Origin: Hermatobates lingyangjiaoensis
Lineage: Eukaryota; Arthropoda; Insecta; Hemiptera; Hermatobatidae
Direction of reading: 5' to 3'
NCBI GenBank assembly: GCA_026182355.1
Contig: JAPFBL010001617.1
Location: 5,191,001 to 5,255,000, forward strand
DNA: 64,000 nucleotides
Positions 23,384-35,190 of the stretch are shown in pieces. Within the stretch, counting starts at the first letter, position 1, and each line of letters begins with the position of its first letter. Below the pieces are notes generated by a model that saw only the letters and a program-made list of their open reading frames with translations, had not been told where the DNA came from and ran no database searches. A program made the position numbers and the translations under genes.

Positions 23384-23438
23384 TAACTTACTATTAATTA
23401 CCGTTAATAATAATTACGGTAATTAATAGTAAGTTATT
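23382..23438. repeat. Perfect 23-bp-arm palindrome at the truncated PLE boundary
   Basis: Arms 23382-23404 and 23416-23438 are exact reverse complements with an 11-nt AT-only loop. The left arm coincides with the 5' truncation point of the Penelope-like fragment. AT-only repeats (AATAAT runs) continue to about 23540. Confidence 0.85.
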
Positions 23439-23574
23439 AATAATTAAGAGTAAATATATTAATTTATAGTCACAAAATAACATATTATTTATAATAATAA
23501 TAATAATAATGTTATTATAAATAATAAATTATTATTATAGAATGACTCTATATTATAAAATAGAGTTTTTTCTA

Positions 23575-23760
23575 TTTACACATAATATCTTATCCATGTG
23601 AACACGGCCAGTCAATCTGTTATATTTGATGTCGTTTATCTGACCTCCTTCTACATTGAAGATTTAAGCCAAAGTTTTCCCTTTAAGACTAAAGAATATT
23701 CCTATTTTCTCTAAAAAATGTCAGAAACATATCATTACATCATTTAATAAAAACTCAATA
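23575..23760 (-). repeat. Family B repeat fragment
   Basis: It matches 24656-24770 within the full family B copy, sharing the 'tctgacctccttctacattga' region and the 'aaatgtcagaaaca' word. No termini are present. Confidence 0.65.
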
Positions 23761-24410
23761 AATATTAATCATAAATAGAAACTTCATTATGTCTTAATTC
23801 ATTTATTTTTAAAAATAAACCATTGGAAGAAGTTAGTAATTGTTCTATAAGACAGTCGTATGAAAGAGGTTTAAAATTGTGGCCGAAGAAGTTGGTAAAG
23901 ATGTCTCTAAGTGGCCTTTTGGCCCAGTGAAGAGGACAGGGCAATTAACTGGCGTACTGAAATTAATTGTACAATTAGTACTCCGGAATATGGTGTCGTC
24001 TACAGACCTTACCAACTCACCAATCCTCCCTGTCCTGACCAAGCGAATAACTTCTTTGGCAATCAATTTCCAAAATTCTGTACTATTATTAAAAGCTAAT
24101 TGATCAAAACTTTTAAGTGGTAGTCATTTTTAAGCGACTGCTTAAGTTTTATATGAGTACTTAAATAAGACGAAATTGATTTTGACATAGTAAGCATATG
24201 AAACATTATAAATATGTTATAATTGTAAACAATGACCTTAAATGGATTTTTATTTATTAGCCACAGAGCTGTGAGTGCAAGTCCCTCACTCTCGTTATTT
24301 TTATTGTCCAGCTATTGAATGGCTGACTTTATATGATGCTAATAACCGTAGATTAAACACATCTTTAAATATTATTATGAATGATTTCAGAATATTAGCA
24401 AACTATAAAA
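23761..24410. other. No recognised gene
   Basis: Frames at 23845-24103 are open on both strands over a GC-richer patch. They show no recognisable motif and overlap each other, so none is called. Confidence 0.4.
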
Positions 24411-26220
24411 AATCTGGAGTGGCCTACACTCAACTTTCCTATAAGCAAACTTGATATCAAACTTCTTGGGTAATATCTCAAATCATTTTGTAATAAATCA
24501 TGTCCTATTTTCAAATTATATAAATGTTTAAATGGGGAATGTTTTCTAGTCTTTCATTCCTGAAGGTAGTACAGATGGCAGTTGATCCACTTACAATACA
24601 TATGCTTATTTTTGTATATCACACCACTGATGCATATAATACCATTGGTATAATCTGACCTCCTTCTACATTGACTATTTAAGACAAACTTTTCCATTTA
24701 AAACTTGAAAATATGCCTATTTTGTCTGACAAATGTCAGAAACAACTAAGAAAAAATGTCATTTTAAGATAATTCTTAATGAAGATGTCGGATAATTTCA
24801 TTTATTTTCTTCAAAGATGTTTTCAATGTTGAATGATGTTTTATATTTTTGGTCTTTTATAGAATTACAATACTGGGAGTTTCATGAGTCCCTAGTATTT
24901 AATAAAAACCACTTTTCTTTCCATTTGTCAAAAATCGAATATACCAATTCACTCTGAGTGAGTGTTGTTTTTTTCCTGCTTTTTGAACTCAGTTATATGG
25001 TTGCTCTGAATGTATATTGAGAAAAAATACATTAGCAATTAGTCAATTTGACATAGTAAAATCAAAGTCAATTCCAGCTATTCAGTTTAACTTAAACTTT
25101 TATATCTGGAAGCTTATATGTATGAAACAAATCCATCATACCATAGAAGACAAACGTAATTTATTTTACGCCAGTTTATTGGCGGTGATTTTTTTAAATG
25201 TAAAAATATTTTCCTCTTATATCTAGTATAAGTCAATAAGTTATTTAAATTTTCCCATTATAAACATCTATTTTATTTCAGTAGATTCACTCAAAATATT
25301 TCTAAGTAATGTAAACAATGTAAAAAAATATCAAAAATTCGAAAAGTATAGCAGGTGATCCTATAGTCTAGGACAAACAAACAGTTTTTATAGCTTTATT
25401 GCTCTTTGCACCGATTGAAATTTCATGATTTTTTTTTATAAATTGTTTTATTTTGTGTTCCATTTTTGATCAAATTCCCATGATTTTTTAATAAGCCGTT
25501 TAGCGATAAAAAAAAATTTCTGAAAACAGAAATCTTACTGAAACGTAAGATAAGTTCACTTACTGTGAACGTAATTTTGGAAAAAATTATGTCATCTCAT
25601 CCTCCACATAATGTTCTATTTTTAGGTATAGTTTGATTTTGATCAGTCAAACGGTATGCCTTGTATCGCTCTCACAAGCTTTGAGATTGAATTATAAGTG
25701 AAATTTTCAAATATAAATATAAAATATCAAATATAAAAAAATATTTCCCATTGTTTTTAAAATCTGAATATATTTTTCGTTTATAGCACTTGTAACCTCA
25801 AAGATTATGTCAAAATTTTAAAACTCTTGAATTAGCAGTTTAGGAGAAAAAAATGTTTTTTAAAAACTGGTTTTTGGCAAAAGAAGTGACTTTTGCGTCA
25901 TGCATAATTCCTTCCAAACAATAGAGATCATTTACACTATGGGGTCCATTTTTGTGTAAAATATCAACTTGATCTATCAAAGATTCTGGACTGTAGAGTC
26001 TAAACAAACTTTTTGATACGCACTCATCCACTCACCCACCCACCCACCTGCCCACCACACACACACACAAGCAATGCTAACATACTCACCCATCCAAACA
26101 CACAAAGACATCATCGAAAAAACAACATAAAATGACTTTTGGGCCTCAAAACATATAATTCCATCAAAATGTCGAGATCGAATTTTTTCACGATCACTAT
26201 ACTTTACTTATAGTAAAGTA
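24411..26220 (-). repeat. Family B repeat, near full length
   Basis: It starts with the conserved terminus ATCTGGAGTGGCC and ends with the terminal hairpin ACTTTACTTATAGTAAAGT at 26201-26219, a perfect 8-bp stem. A CA-rich microsatellite lies at about 26035-26070. The order of internal words matches the plus-strand copy at 15282-17304. Stops are frequent and no protein domain was seen. Confidence 0.85.
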
Positions 26221-27000
26221 AAAATGTGTGAATTAATTTACTGGTGGTGGAGGGGGAGTTGTTTTATTAATGGCATGTTCTTTCTGAGAGTTCAGATATT
26301 TTTTATATCTCTATGATAAGTTTTATTCAGACCAAGTTTTCTAAATGATTTATATTTCAAGAAAAAAGTGTGTCTTAATTTAAAAATGAATGTAACGTCA
26401 CAAGTTTTAATTAGTGATTCACTTATCACATTTAAAGTGTATAGTGATAATTAATTTCATTTTTTAAATGAAAACTCAAAAAAATCAAAAAGAAATATAA
26501 AAACAAAATTTATAGGATGTCTGACATTTCATTAGTAAATAAACAGAGAGAGACATTGAACGAAGGAGAAAAATAAAGATCGAGAAGCAGAGAGAAGAAA
26601 AGATAAGGGAGAAGTGAATATCTTCTGGAAATAAATTTGCCTTTATTTTCGGCTAGCCAAAAAGTAAAAAAGTTAAATGGTTAAAAAAAATGCTCATGGA
26701 AATTCTTGCCTGAAAATGTTATTTTAACTCAAGAATGTAAAATTATTTCAGTTCTCAAAACTTGAGTAATACATTAAGTAGGTACCTCAAAAGGCAATGA
26801 AACCCTTTGTAATACTCTTATGACCTAACATATTTTTTTAATTTAGAGAGAATGAATTTAAATTTTGAATAACCATATAAAGTTTTTTAATTCTCCTTCA
26901 TGCCAACATTTTTTTTAACAAAAAGTTAATTATCTAATCACGAAAATGATTAATTTTGAGTTTTTAAAGATTGTTCATGGTTTGAGAGAATACGATGTCT
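26221..27000. other. No recognised gene
   Basis: AT-rich sequence without coding or repeat structure that could be identified. Confidence 0.45.
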
Positions 27001-27133
27001 GTATGTGTGTGGTGAGTGTGTGCGTGTGTAGGCATGTGTGTGATGATGTGCGCGCGTGTGTGCGCGAAAATGTGCGTGTGTGTGGGCGTGCCTGAGTGTG
27101 TGTGTGCGAGCGTGTGTATGTCTGTGTGTGTGT

Positions 27134-27198
<65 letters not shown>

Positions 27199-27243
27199 AG
27201 TGTGTCTTTGTGTCTCTGAGTGTCTTTGTATGTGTGTGTGTTT
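27001..27243. repeat. Large (TG)n microsatellite cluster
   Basis: About 240 bp of TG-dominated sequence with interruptions and a pure core at about 27137-27195. The entry word 'acgatgtctgtatgtgtg' resembles the family B microsatellite entry, but the flanks do not otherwise match family B. A shorter (GT)n run follows at 27346-27368. Confidence 0.95.
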
Positions 27244-30105
27244 TTCCTGGTGAAAGTACACCCTTACACCAGGGAATTTATTGATGCATGCTCCATTATC
27301 ATATTACATGTATATCTTATACAGATTCTCTTATAAATTCAATATAGTGTGTGTGTGTGTGTGTGTGTAATGCCAATAGTTAATTTTGATAGTTAATGCC
27401 AATGAATAATCATCATAATTGATAAGGTAATAATGTTTGAATATGATCAACCATTAATTTGATTGTTTTAGTGAGTTAAATAATAAGTTAAAACAGTAAA
27501 AATGAGTCCATATTTTCTCCTCATGCCCAATATTGACATTTCTCAATATTTTTAGAATATGTACAAAACTGATGGAATTACAATCTACTTGGTCGTGAAG
27601 TATACTTTTGTGAATGTTTTAATCTAAACCATTTAAAAGAGAATAAAAAAAATCTGCTTTCAGGTAATCTTGAATAGTATAAAATGATTATTAAATATCA
27701 GTTTGTTCACAAAATTGGGTTACAAAGCTGAATACAGTGCCATTAAACGGTCCTATCGACAGGGATAAGTGATTTAAATTTGGTAGTGGATGTGACAAGG
27801 GACGGAGAAGGAGGAAGTTGGGGTGGGAACATGTATTATAAATATAGGACAGGACTTGGTGGCTGAAAGGAGGACCAGTGGAATTGGATTAGAGGGCGGG
27901 AATTGTGCCGCCAGCACCCACCAATAAAATTTTGATCAGACCCGAGGTGAAATTGCGGCCAGCAGTAAACGGACAGGCTGCATCAATAGTGTATGTACTA
28001 TCCCCCACGTCTCACCACCAAATTGTTTACTTATACATATTTTAAGACAGCGAAATAAATTTTCTGCGTTAAATAAGTAATACTAGTTTCTCCTTATCAA
28101 GTAAACAAAAGTTGATATGTGACTTAGCAGGATTCTTCGTTTTCAAAAATAGTCACGCAGCTGAAAAGAATATAAAGCTTTGCCACCAGTGAGGGAGAGT
28201 TGGGATGACATCCTAACCCGAGGGAAGCGTGACGTCACACAGGAGTAGTGCCCTCTTAACTCTTACAAGTAACATTCTCGTAAAACAAGCTGCTTTCTCC
28301 CAGAAAACATTAAATATACACAATAAATCAACATAAAACCACACTTTACGCCGAAACATAGGACAATGTATAATTTATTCTGAACATAAAATCTGTTGGA
28401 GAATATCATACAAACAGCTAAGTTGTAACGCAGATTGAGTGTTTTAATCACAAACAAAGTTTAAAATAAGAAGCCATACAACATCAGCTAATGTATGTTT
28501 GTCTATTTTTAGTATCACTCTTTGATTAACTTTCAACGACTAATTAATTTCAACGGAGTTTTATCACACTTTGAAATAATTTTTATTCATTAAATAAAAG
28601 AATCATTTAAACTATTAGCTGTGTTCTTTGAGCGGTATAAAAGCTCCATTTATTACATGAAAATAAATGTATTCAATTTATGAATATAAACCAAAGATAT
28701 ACTTAGTTTACTGTTATGAACTGTACTATTTTAAAATTCTCTTCACCTATAGTCATCGTTAATGACATTTTGGGATTCGTTGATTAAATTAGAGATTTAA
28801 AACGATCAAAACATGAAAAACTTTTATTATGACACTAATAAAAATAACTATACACTTTTATTTTAATGTTTGATTACTTTTGAAAATTCTTACTTTATTT
28901 TTCATGATGAGCTTTAGAGTACCACAAAACGTCAGAAATCTGCTTTCTATTCAATGTAAAAAATGCTGATTTCGAAATTGCGAATTTCGAAGTTAAATTG
29001 AGCTGAGAGCGTCACCAAATTACACCAAACATAGACCAAAATACCATGAAAAAGTTAACAAGAAGAGTTTGTTTATATGTTTTTAATATAAAAATTATTT
29101 TGTGGATGAGTTAAGACGAATGCAATTTAATGTAGGTAAAAAAATAAGTTATGAACTATATGGGATATTAAGTTTCATTGTACAGTGCTAATGTCACGAA
29201 GGCGATGTGCTTATAGAAACAAACTATCAATTAATGGGAGTAGTTAAGTATAGAAGGAGTAAATGTACTTTCCATGTTTTACACACAATTTTTTATTAAT
29301 GTTGTATTAAAAAACTATATTTTGTATCTCTTGTAGACTTACTAAATAAAGTCATAACGTTGCAATTGAAAGATATTTGCTTATATAAAATGGAGGTGAG
29401 AAGAATTAATCCTATAGAAAGAGATTTTGCAAGCATCATTTTTCTTTGAGAACAATGTTTCATTTTTGATGGTTTCAATCAAGTTTGTAACTTGTACAAT
29501 TTAATAAGAGGGAAAAAATGGCAATAGTACTTTAATGACTTCAAGTAAGGAATGGGTCTCCAGCGGTTTCCAGTCAAGAATTCATATTTACTGTGGGTTT
29601 AAAACTTCTGTCAAGAATTAAACCATTTTATAGAGACCTCTGGGGCTCTTTCCATGGTTGTGAAACTTTTTATTTCCAGTTTTATGATTCACAATTTTTA
29701 AAACCATGAACGCATTTCAAAGGTTCCGGAGCCATTTCTCAGTTATTTAGAATTTGATATCTATATTTGATTTGTCTGAATTAGGTTTAATATAAGAAAG
29801 AATAAACATTACACATTACTTACATTTACTAATCAATATTTGAAATTTTGTAGAAATACTATCAACAGAGGAAATTTATTATATTTTTTTTCTGTTTCTC
29901 TTAATAAATTGTGTTCTATTGAAGTTTCAAGAAGTTGGAATATATTTCATTCAGCTTAAAATTTAATATTACAAATAACATGTAAGTATTAATATGGTTA
30001 TAAATTATTAAATACCATATGTATACTCTAACGAGAATTTGCAAACTTTTTAAATAAGTCATCCAGTATTTATAATTAACATAAAAATTGTTACACTCAT
30101 ATAAA
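27244..30105. other. Gene-free stretch with GC-richer islands at 27770-28010 and 28130-28260
   Basis: No gene, RNA or transposon was recognised. The GC-richer islands have no conserved frame and might be regulatory DNA or remnants of unknown elements. Confidence 0.45.
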
Positions 30106-31195
30106 AATCTGGAGTGGCCTAAACTCAACTTTACTATAAGTAAATATAATATCAAACACTTGGGTATGTAATGTCCCATTTAGACATAATATAATGTCTA
30201 AATGGGAGATGTTTATTAGTCTTTTATTCCTGGAGGTAGTACAGGTAGTGATTGAACCAGTTATCATTATACGCGCTTATTCCGGTATATCACAATACCA
30301 CACAAAACAAGTTATGCATATAATATCATTGGTATTACCACAGCAATAATAACACTATTGTAAAGCCAAAGTGAAGATTTTATGTTACGAAATAATCTTT
30401 CACAGGATAAAATGGCGTTTATTCCTATATCCAGTGAATCTCCAACGACCAACGTATATTTATTTCCCTGCACATCAGTGGACTACGTAATTAGCAATTC
30501 CGAATCAGAGGTCACAACTGCTAAATACTCATCGTGCAGTTTTATTGCACTTTGAAGTAATGAAAATTTCAAGAATTTCGTTTATAAATTGCTAACTCTT
30601 TGCTCAAAAATTGAGCAAATGTTCTTTGTTTTTTAATGAGCTGTTCAGCGTCAAAGAAATATTTTCTGAAAATAGAAAAAGTACTCTAACATCCCTTTGG
30701 TTAATGTAATATTGAAAAAAAGTACCTTAACGCATTTCCCACATAATACTCTATTTTTAGGAATAATATTATTTTGGACCGTCAAACGTTCTGGTTTACA
30801 TCGCCTTCACAAGCTTTCAAATTGAATGATAAGTCAAAATTTTTACATTTTATGGATAAAAATATATCCAGTTGTTTTAAAAATTTGAGGATTGTTTCAG
30901 TTACTGCTTTTTTAGCTTTAAAAATAGTGCCAAATTTCCAAGACTCTAGAATGATCAGTTTAGAAGAAAACAAAATGTTACCTAAAAACACATTTTGGCC
31001 AAAAGAGTAACTTTCCCATCATGCATAATTTCTCCCAAACAATAGGTTTCATCTACACTATAAGGTCTATTTTCGTGTATAATATCAATTTGATCTATCC
31101 AAAATTCTGGACTGTAGAGTCTAAACAAACTTTTTGATACACACTCTTCCACTCACCCACCCACCAACCTGCCCACCACACACACACACACACAC

Positions 31196-31268
<73 letters not shown>

Positions 31269-31390
31269 TCATCGAAAAAATATCATAAAATGACTTTGGG
31301 GGCCTCAAAACATTTAATTTCGTCAAAATCGCATTATCGAATTTTTTCACGATCAGTACTGTTACTATTACTATTACTATTACTAGTAAA
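30106..31390 (-). repeat. Family B repeat with internal deletion and CA microsatellite
   Basis: It starts at the conserved terminus AATCTGGAGTGGCC and ends near 31390. About 600 bp of the body is missing compared with 24411-26220. It has a long (CA)n at 31178-31263. The terminal hairpin word has been replaced by a (TTACTA)n run at about 31366-31387. Confidence 0.8.
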
Positions 31391-31971
31391 GAAAAAGTCC
31401 AATTTCAGAGGAACATTATTTTATAGAATGAATGTTTAAAATAAAATTAGGAATTAATAAAACATAAAAAATGATGTTAGATTATGAAAATAATAAATAT
31501 AATTATAGATTATTAAACAAAAAAATTAATATTTAAAAATGCTTAATTATTAATTGCCCTGAAAACAGTAATTTATTATATTGAAATATCTTTTTTTTCT
31601 TAATAATTTGATTGCGATTCAAAAGAAATAAATACTATTACCATCTCCCAAATTAAAATATATGTAAAAACGTTATAAAGAGTGTTGTCGTAAAACATAC
31701 ACGGGAAGAGTGACCGACACTTTTGCTTCTAGTGCAATTAATAAGGCAATTATTTTTTCTCTACCTTCTTTTAATAACAGTGCTTAATATAATCATTATA
31801 ATTAAAAAATGTATTGTCGTTGAAGACAAATGACACTTTAAACAGCCATAATTAATTATTAGTAGAGCCTGGTAATATTATACAAAATAAAAACAGTTTT
31901 AATTACTATTTCATTATCATTTTTATTTGTAAATTTGTATACAAGGCTTATAAAAAGTAGAAATTATAAAA

Positions 31972-32010
<39 letters not shown>

Positions 32011-33164
32011 TATATATAAAATAATTGAATTACAAAACATAGTTTTTAATTTATCGTATAAGTTAGCTTTTTATCCTTCAAGGCCCACACTTACAAGCTC
32101 TACGTCTTACGTACTGTAAGTTGTGATTCAATTCTGATTTGGCACCCATTAGCCATATATTGTTTAAGCCGCATTCACAAAGGCATATGTGTCACCAATC
32201 TAGGTCGTAACCACGCAGATTGTTACTTAGCTTTGGTGATCTAGTGACAACCAGTGCATGGATATAGCTCTTGGGAATATGGTATTGCTGTTATTAAAAC
32301 TGCAGAAGAAGTATACTTTAAACGGCAATCGGTACAATATTTTTATCTGAATGTTTGATGGAGTTGGCAATAGAATAGAGTAATAAAAACAGTAATAGAG
32401 AAAGTACTAATGAATACAAGTTCGTACATCTTCATGATGGGATATTTTGTTTGAAGTAAACAGCTTGAATAGATAGAAGTCACTAATGTTATTGTTTTAT
32501 CATCGATTTATCTCACTATTGCTTAGAATTGAATGAAATTTTCAATATTTATTTATTATTTCCAATATTTTTTTTGTAAAATAATATCTCAGTAAGTTCC
32601 ACAAATATATAATGATAAACTTTATCATTAACCGGAGATCGAGATATAAATGTTGGCACCTTGTTTTGGAGATAATATAGTTACTTGGATTATAGAGGTT
32701 TGGTTCCTTAGGAATTTGTAGATAGACTAGTAAAGCAAAAATAAAAGCTTTTTGCAGCTTTAAAAGGGAAGTTGACTATATGATTTCTTTGGCTTGTGAG
32801 AAAACTACGAAAGTTATAGAATTGTTCTTAGTGCATTGTTTTGATGATAATGTCTCAATCCAGATGTATTTTCAATGAATAAATCTAGAATAAAGTCACA
32901 GAATCTTCAGTGGCAAGCAACCGACTACATCCTTTATCCCACAGACTAATGATGCCATATATACTTAAGGTATTAGGGCTCTCAATGCACCTTATGATTA
33001 GTGTACCTACTAACTTTAGGTAATAAGTCGTAGTCCCTCTCAAATAATATAAACATACGCATAACTAAAATAACTGGAATCACTCATTCATCCCTTATTA
33101 CTCTTGATGTGCTGAAATGTTCTCGATCATTTTGACAGAATAAAGTTCAACCCAGAAGAGATAG
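31391..33164. other. Gene-free AT-rich stretch
   Basis: No gene recognised. It holds a (TA)n run at 31976-32007. A less AT-rich patch at 32070-32300 has no recognisable motif. Confidence 0.45.
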
Positions 33165-34525
33165 CGTAAGAACTTGTTTGTTGTTTTTCCCTACCTGTTC
33201 ATTAGTAAGGGTAGAAAATTGCTCATTCACAAAGCTATTTACCTGAATAAATAGTTCATCTTCAACTCTGGGAAACACCTTTTCAATGATCTCAAATACG
33301 CAATATATTCATATACGCAAATTAAATTAAAATCAACTAACAATACCTACGTGCTATACCTATATATTTTTTAAAATAAACATGTCTGTAAAGTTAGTAA
33401 AATACAGCTTAAAAGTTCATAACTTCACTTCTATGCTGAATTTTCAATACATTTAAAGTTAGGCATACACAAATTTAGTGTCAAAGTTTCAGCACGCTAT
33501 ATTTCATGGTGACTGAGTTTACCTGTGACAAACGTTTTTGCTTTAAACGTCCATAACTTTGCTTCTACGTTGAATTTCCAATCAATTCAGAGCCTATATT
33601 TTAAGTTAGACATACACAAATCCACTTTTAAAGTTTCAGCTTGATATATCTTATGGTGGCTGAGTTTACTTGTGAAAAAATTTTGTGGACAAACCGAAAA
33701 ACCGACAGACATTTTTCTAAGAGTGGATTTGGTTTCTCTAATATATCAAACGTAAAGAAAACATGAAATGAGTCAGTTCTAATCAATGTACAGACAAAAC
33801 CTTTCTTTTATTTATGTAGATTATACTGGGAATTTCATGGCTTTCTAGTCTATATAAATAAAAGTAAGGTTTTGTCTGTACATTACTTAGAATTGACCCA
33901 TTTCAAGTTTTCTTTACGTGTCTTACATTAGAGAAACCGAATCTACCCATAGAAAAATTTCTGTCGGATTGTTGGTTTGTCCGCAAAATTTTGTCACAAG
34001 TAAACTCAGACACCATACGACATAGCAAGCTAAAACATTGACAGTAGATTTGTGTATGTCTAACTTAAAATATAGTCTCTAAATTTATTGGAAATTCAAC
34101 GAAAAAACGAAATTATGGACGTTTAAAGGAAAACCTTTTGTCACAAGTAAACTCAGCCATCGTAAGGCAGTGCAAGTTTAACTTTGACACTCGATTTGTG
34201 TATGTCTGACTCAAAATATAGGCTCTGAATAGATTGTAAATTCATTTCAGAAGCAAAGTTATGCACGTACGAGTATAAGCTGTATTTTGCTACCTCACAC
34301 ACAGGTAGCTACCTACAGCTGTAGCAAGTAGGTAATGTTAGTTGATTTTAATTTCATTTGCGAATATGAATATATCACGTATTTGAGCTTATTGGCAAGG
34401 TGTTTTCCAGAGTTTAAGATGTACTATCTATTAAAAATGAATGCCTTTGTGATCGAGCAATTTACTATGAACAGTCAGGAAAAATCAACAAACAAGTTCT
34501 TACACTAAATCAAGCCAAGGAAAGA
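33165..34525. repeat. Family A long head-to-head inverted repeat
   Basis: Arms of about 660-670 bp (33165-33825 and 33855-34525) are diverged reverse complements around a spacer of about 30 bp. Each arm has two tandem copies of a unit of about 130 bp containing 'acttaaaata', 'gtgtatgtctaac'-type and 'aaacttgaca/aaagtttcagc'-type words. The spacer ('tactgggaatttcatgg', 'ctttctagt') matches a body word of family B (about 24868-24895). No coding is evident. Confidence 0.8.
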
Positions 34526-35190
34526 ACTTACAAGTCAGTAAAGAGAGTAATTAGTGATGAGGAAGCAGTTCGTTATCCAAATAAATTTCTTAACTCCGTG
34601 ACTGCTCAACTAAGCAGGTCTGCCTGCTCATTAGTAAAAACTTAAAGTAGAAGCACCAATCACGCTGCTTGTATTAAAAAAGCTACTTGCTTAAAAGTTA
34701 GTATTGGGGTTACCTATATTTTTTTTCTTTCCCAAAGACACGACTCTGAGTTCGTGCTCTGCACAGATACGCCATAGAGGCGGACATCATGACTGGGTCT
34801 GGTTCTGGGGAGTCTGCGTGTATACCACGCATACCTATGATTCCGAGCCACTATCCGTTTCCATTCAAACAATTGTAATGACCCGTTAGCGTCTGTTTTC
34901 CAATAATGGTAACTAAGTCGTAAGGGGAAACTCTATCTACCGCAGGAATTAACGTGAGTGAGACCAAGTTTTTTTTACATGGTCAACGGTAGTTTGTTTG
35001 CACAAGAGTCAGAGGTTCTAACTATTTGTTCTTCTATGAACCTGAAGGAGAGACAGCTAATGTGGTGTATATATAGGCATTTGGTTAATTCTGTACTAAT
35101 AATGATATTTTCAACTAATCTATAATTTTTAATGATAATTTGGAATACCATGTATAATCGAATTTTTCATTCCGTCAAAGACGGCTACGT
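34526..35190 (+). repeat. Family A repeat, continuation of the right-hand copy
   Basis: It continues the right arm in the same order as 13830-14560: 'agtgatgaggaag', 'gactctgagttc', 'gatacgccatagag', 'tgacccgttagcgtctg', 'aaactctatcta' and 'aataccatgt'. It lacks the 139-bp inverted insertion found in the copy at 14 kb. It therefore serves as the uninterrupted reference for that event. Confidence 0.8.

Noticed and set aside
23845..24103. Overlapping frames on both strands of a GC-richer patch
   Set aside because: No recognisable domain in any of the three frames; composition alone explains their length.
26950..27261. His/Thr-rich and Cys/Val-rich frames around 27 kb
   Set aside because: Microsatellite artefacts; no other coding signal.
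31134..31439. 101-codon frame over the CA repeat
   Set aside because: It is microsatellite plus the (TTACTA)n run of family B.
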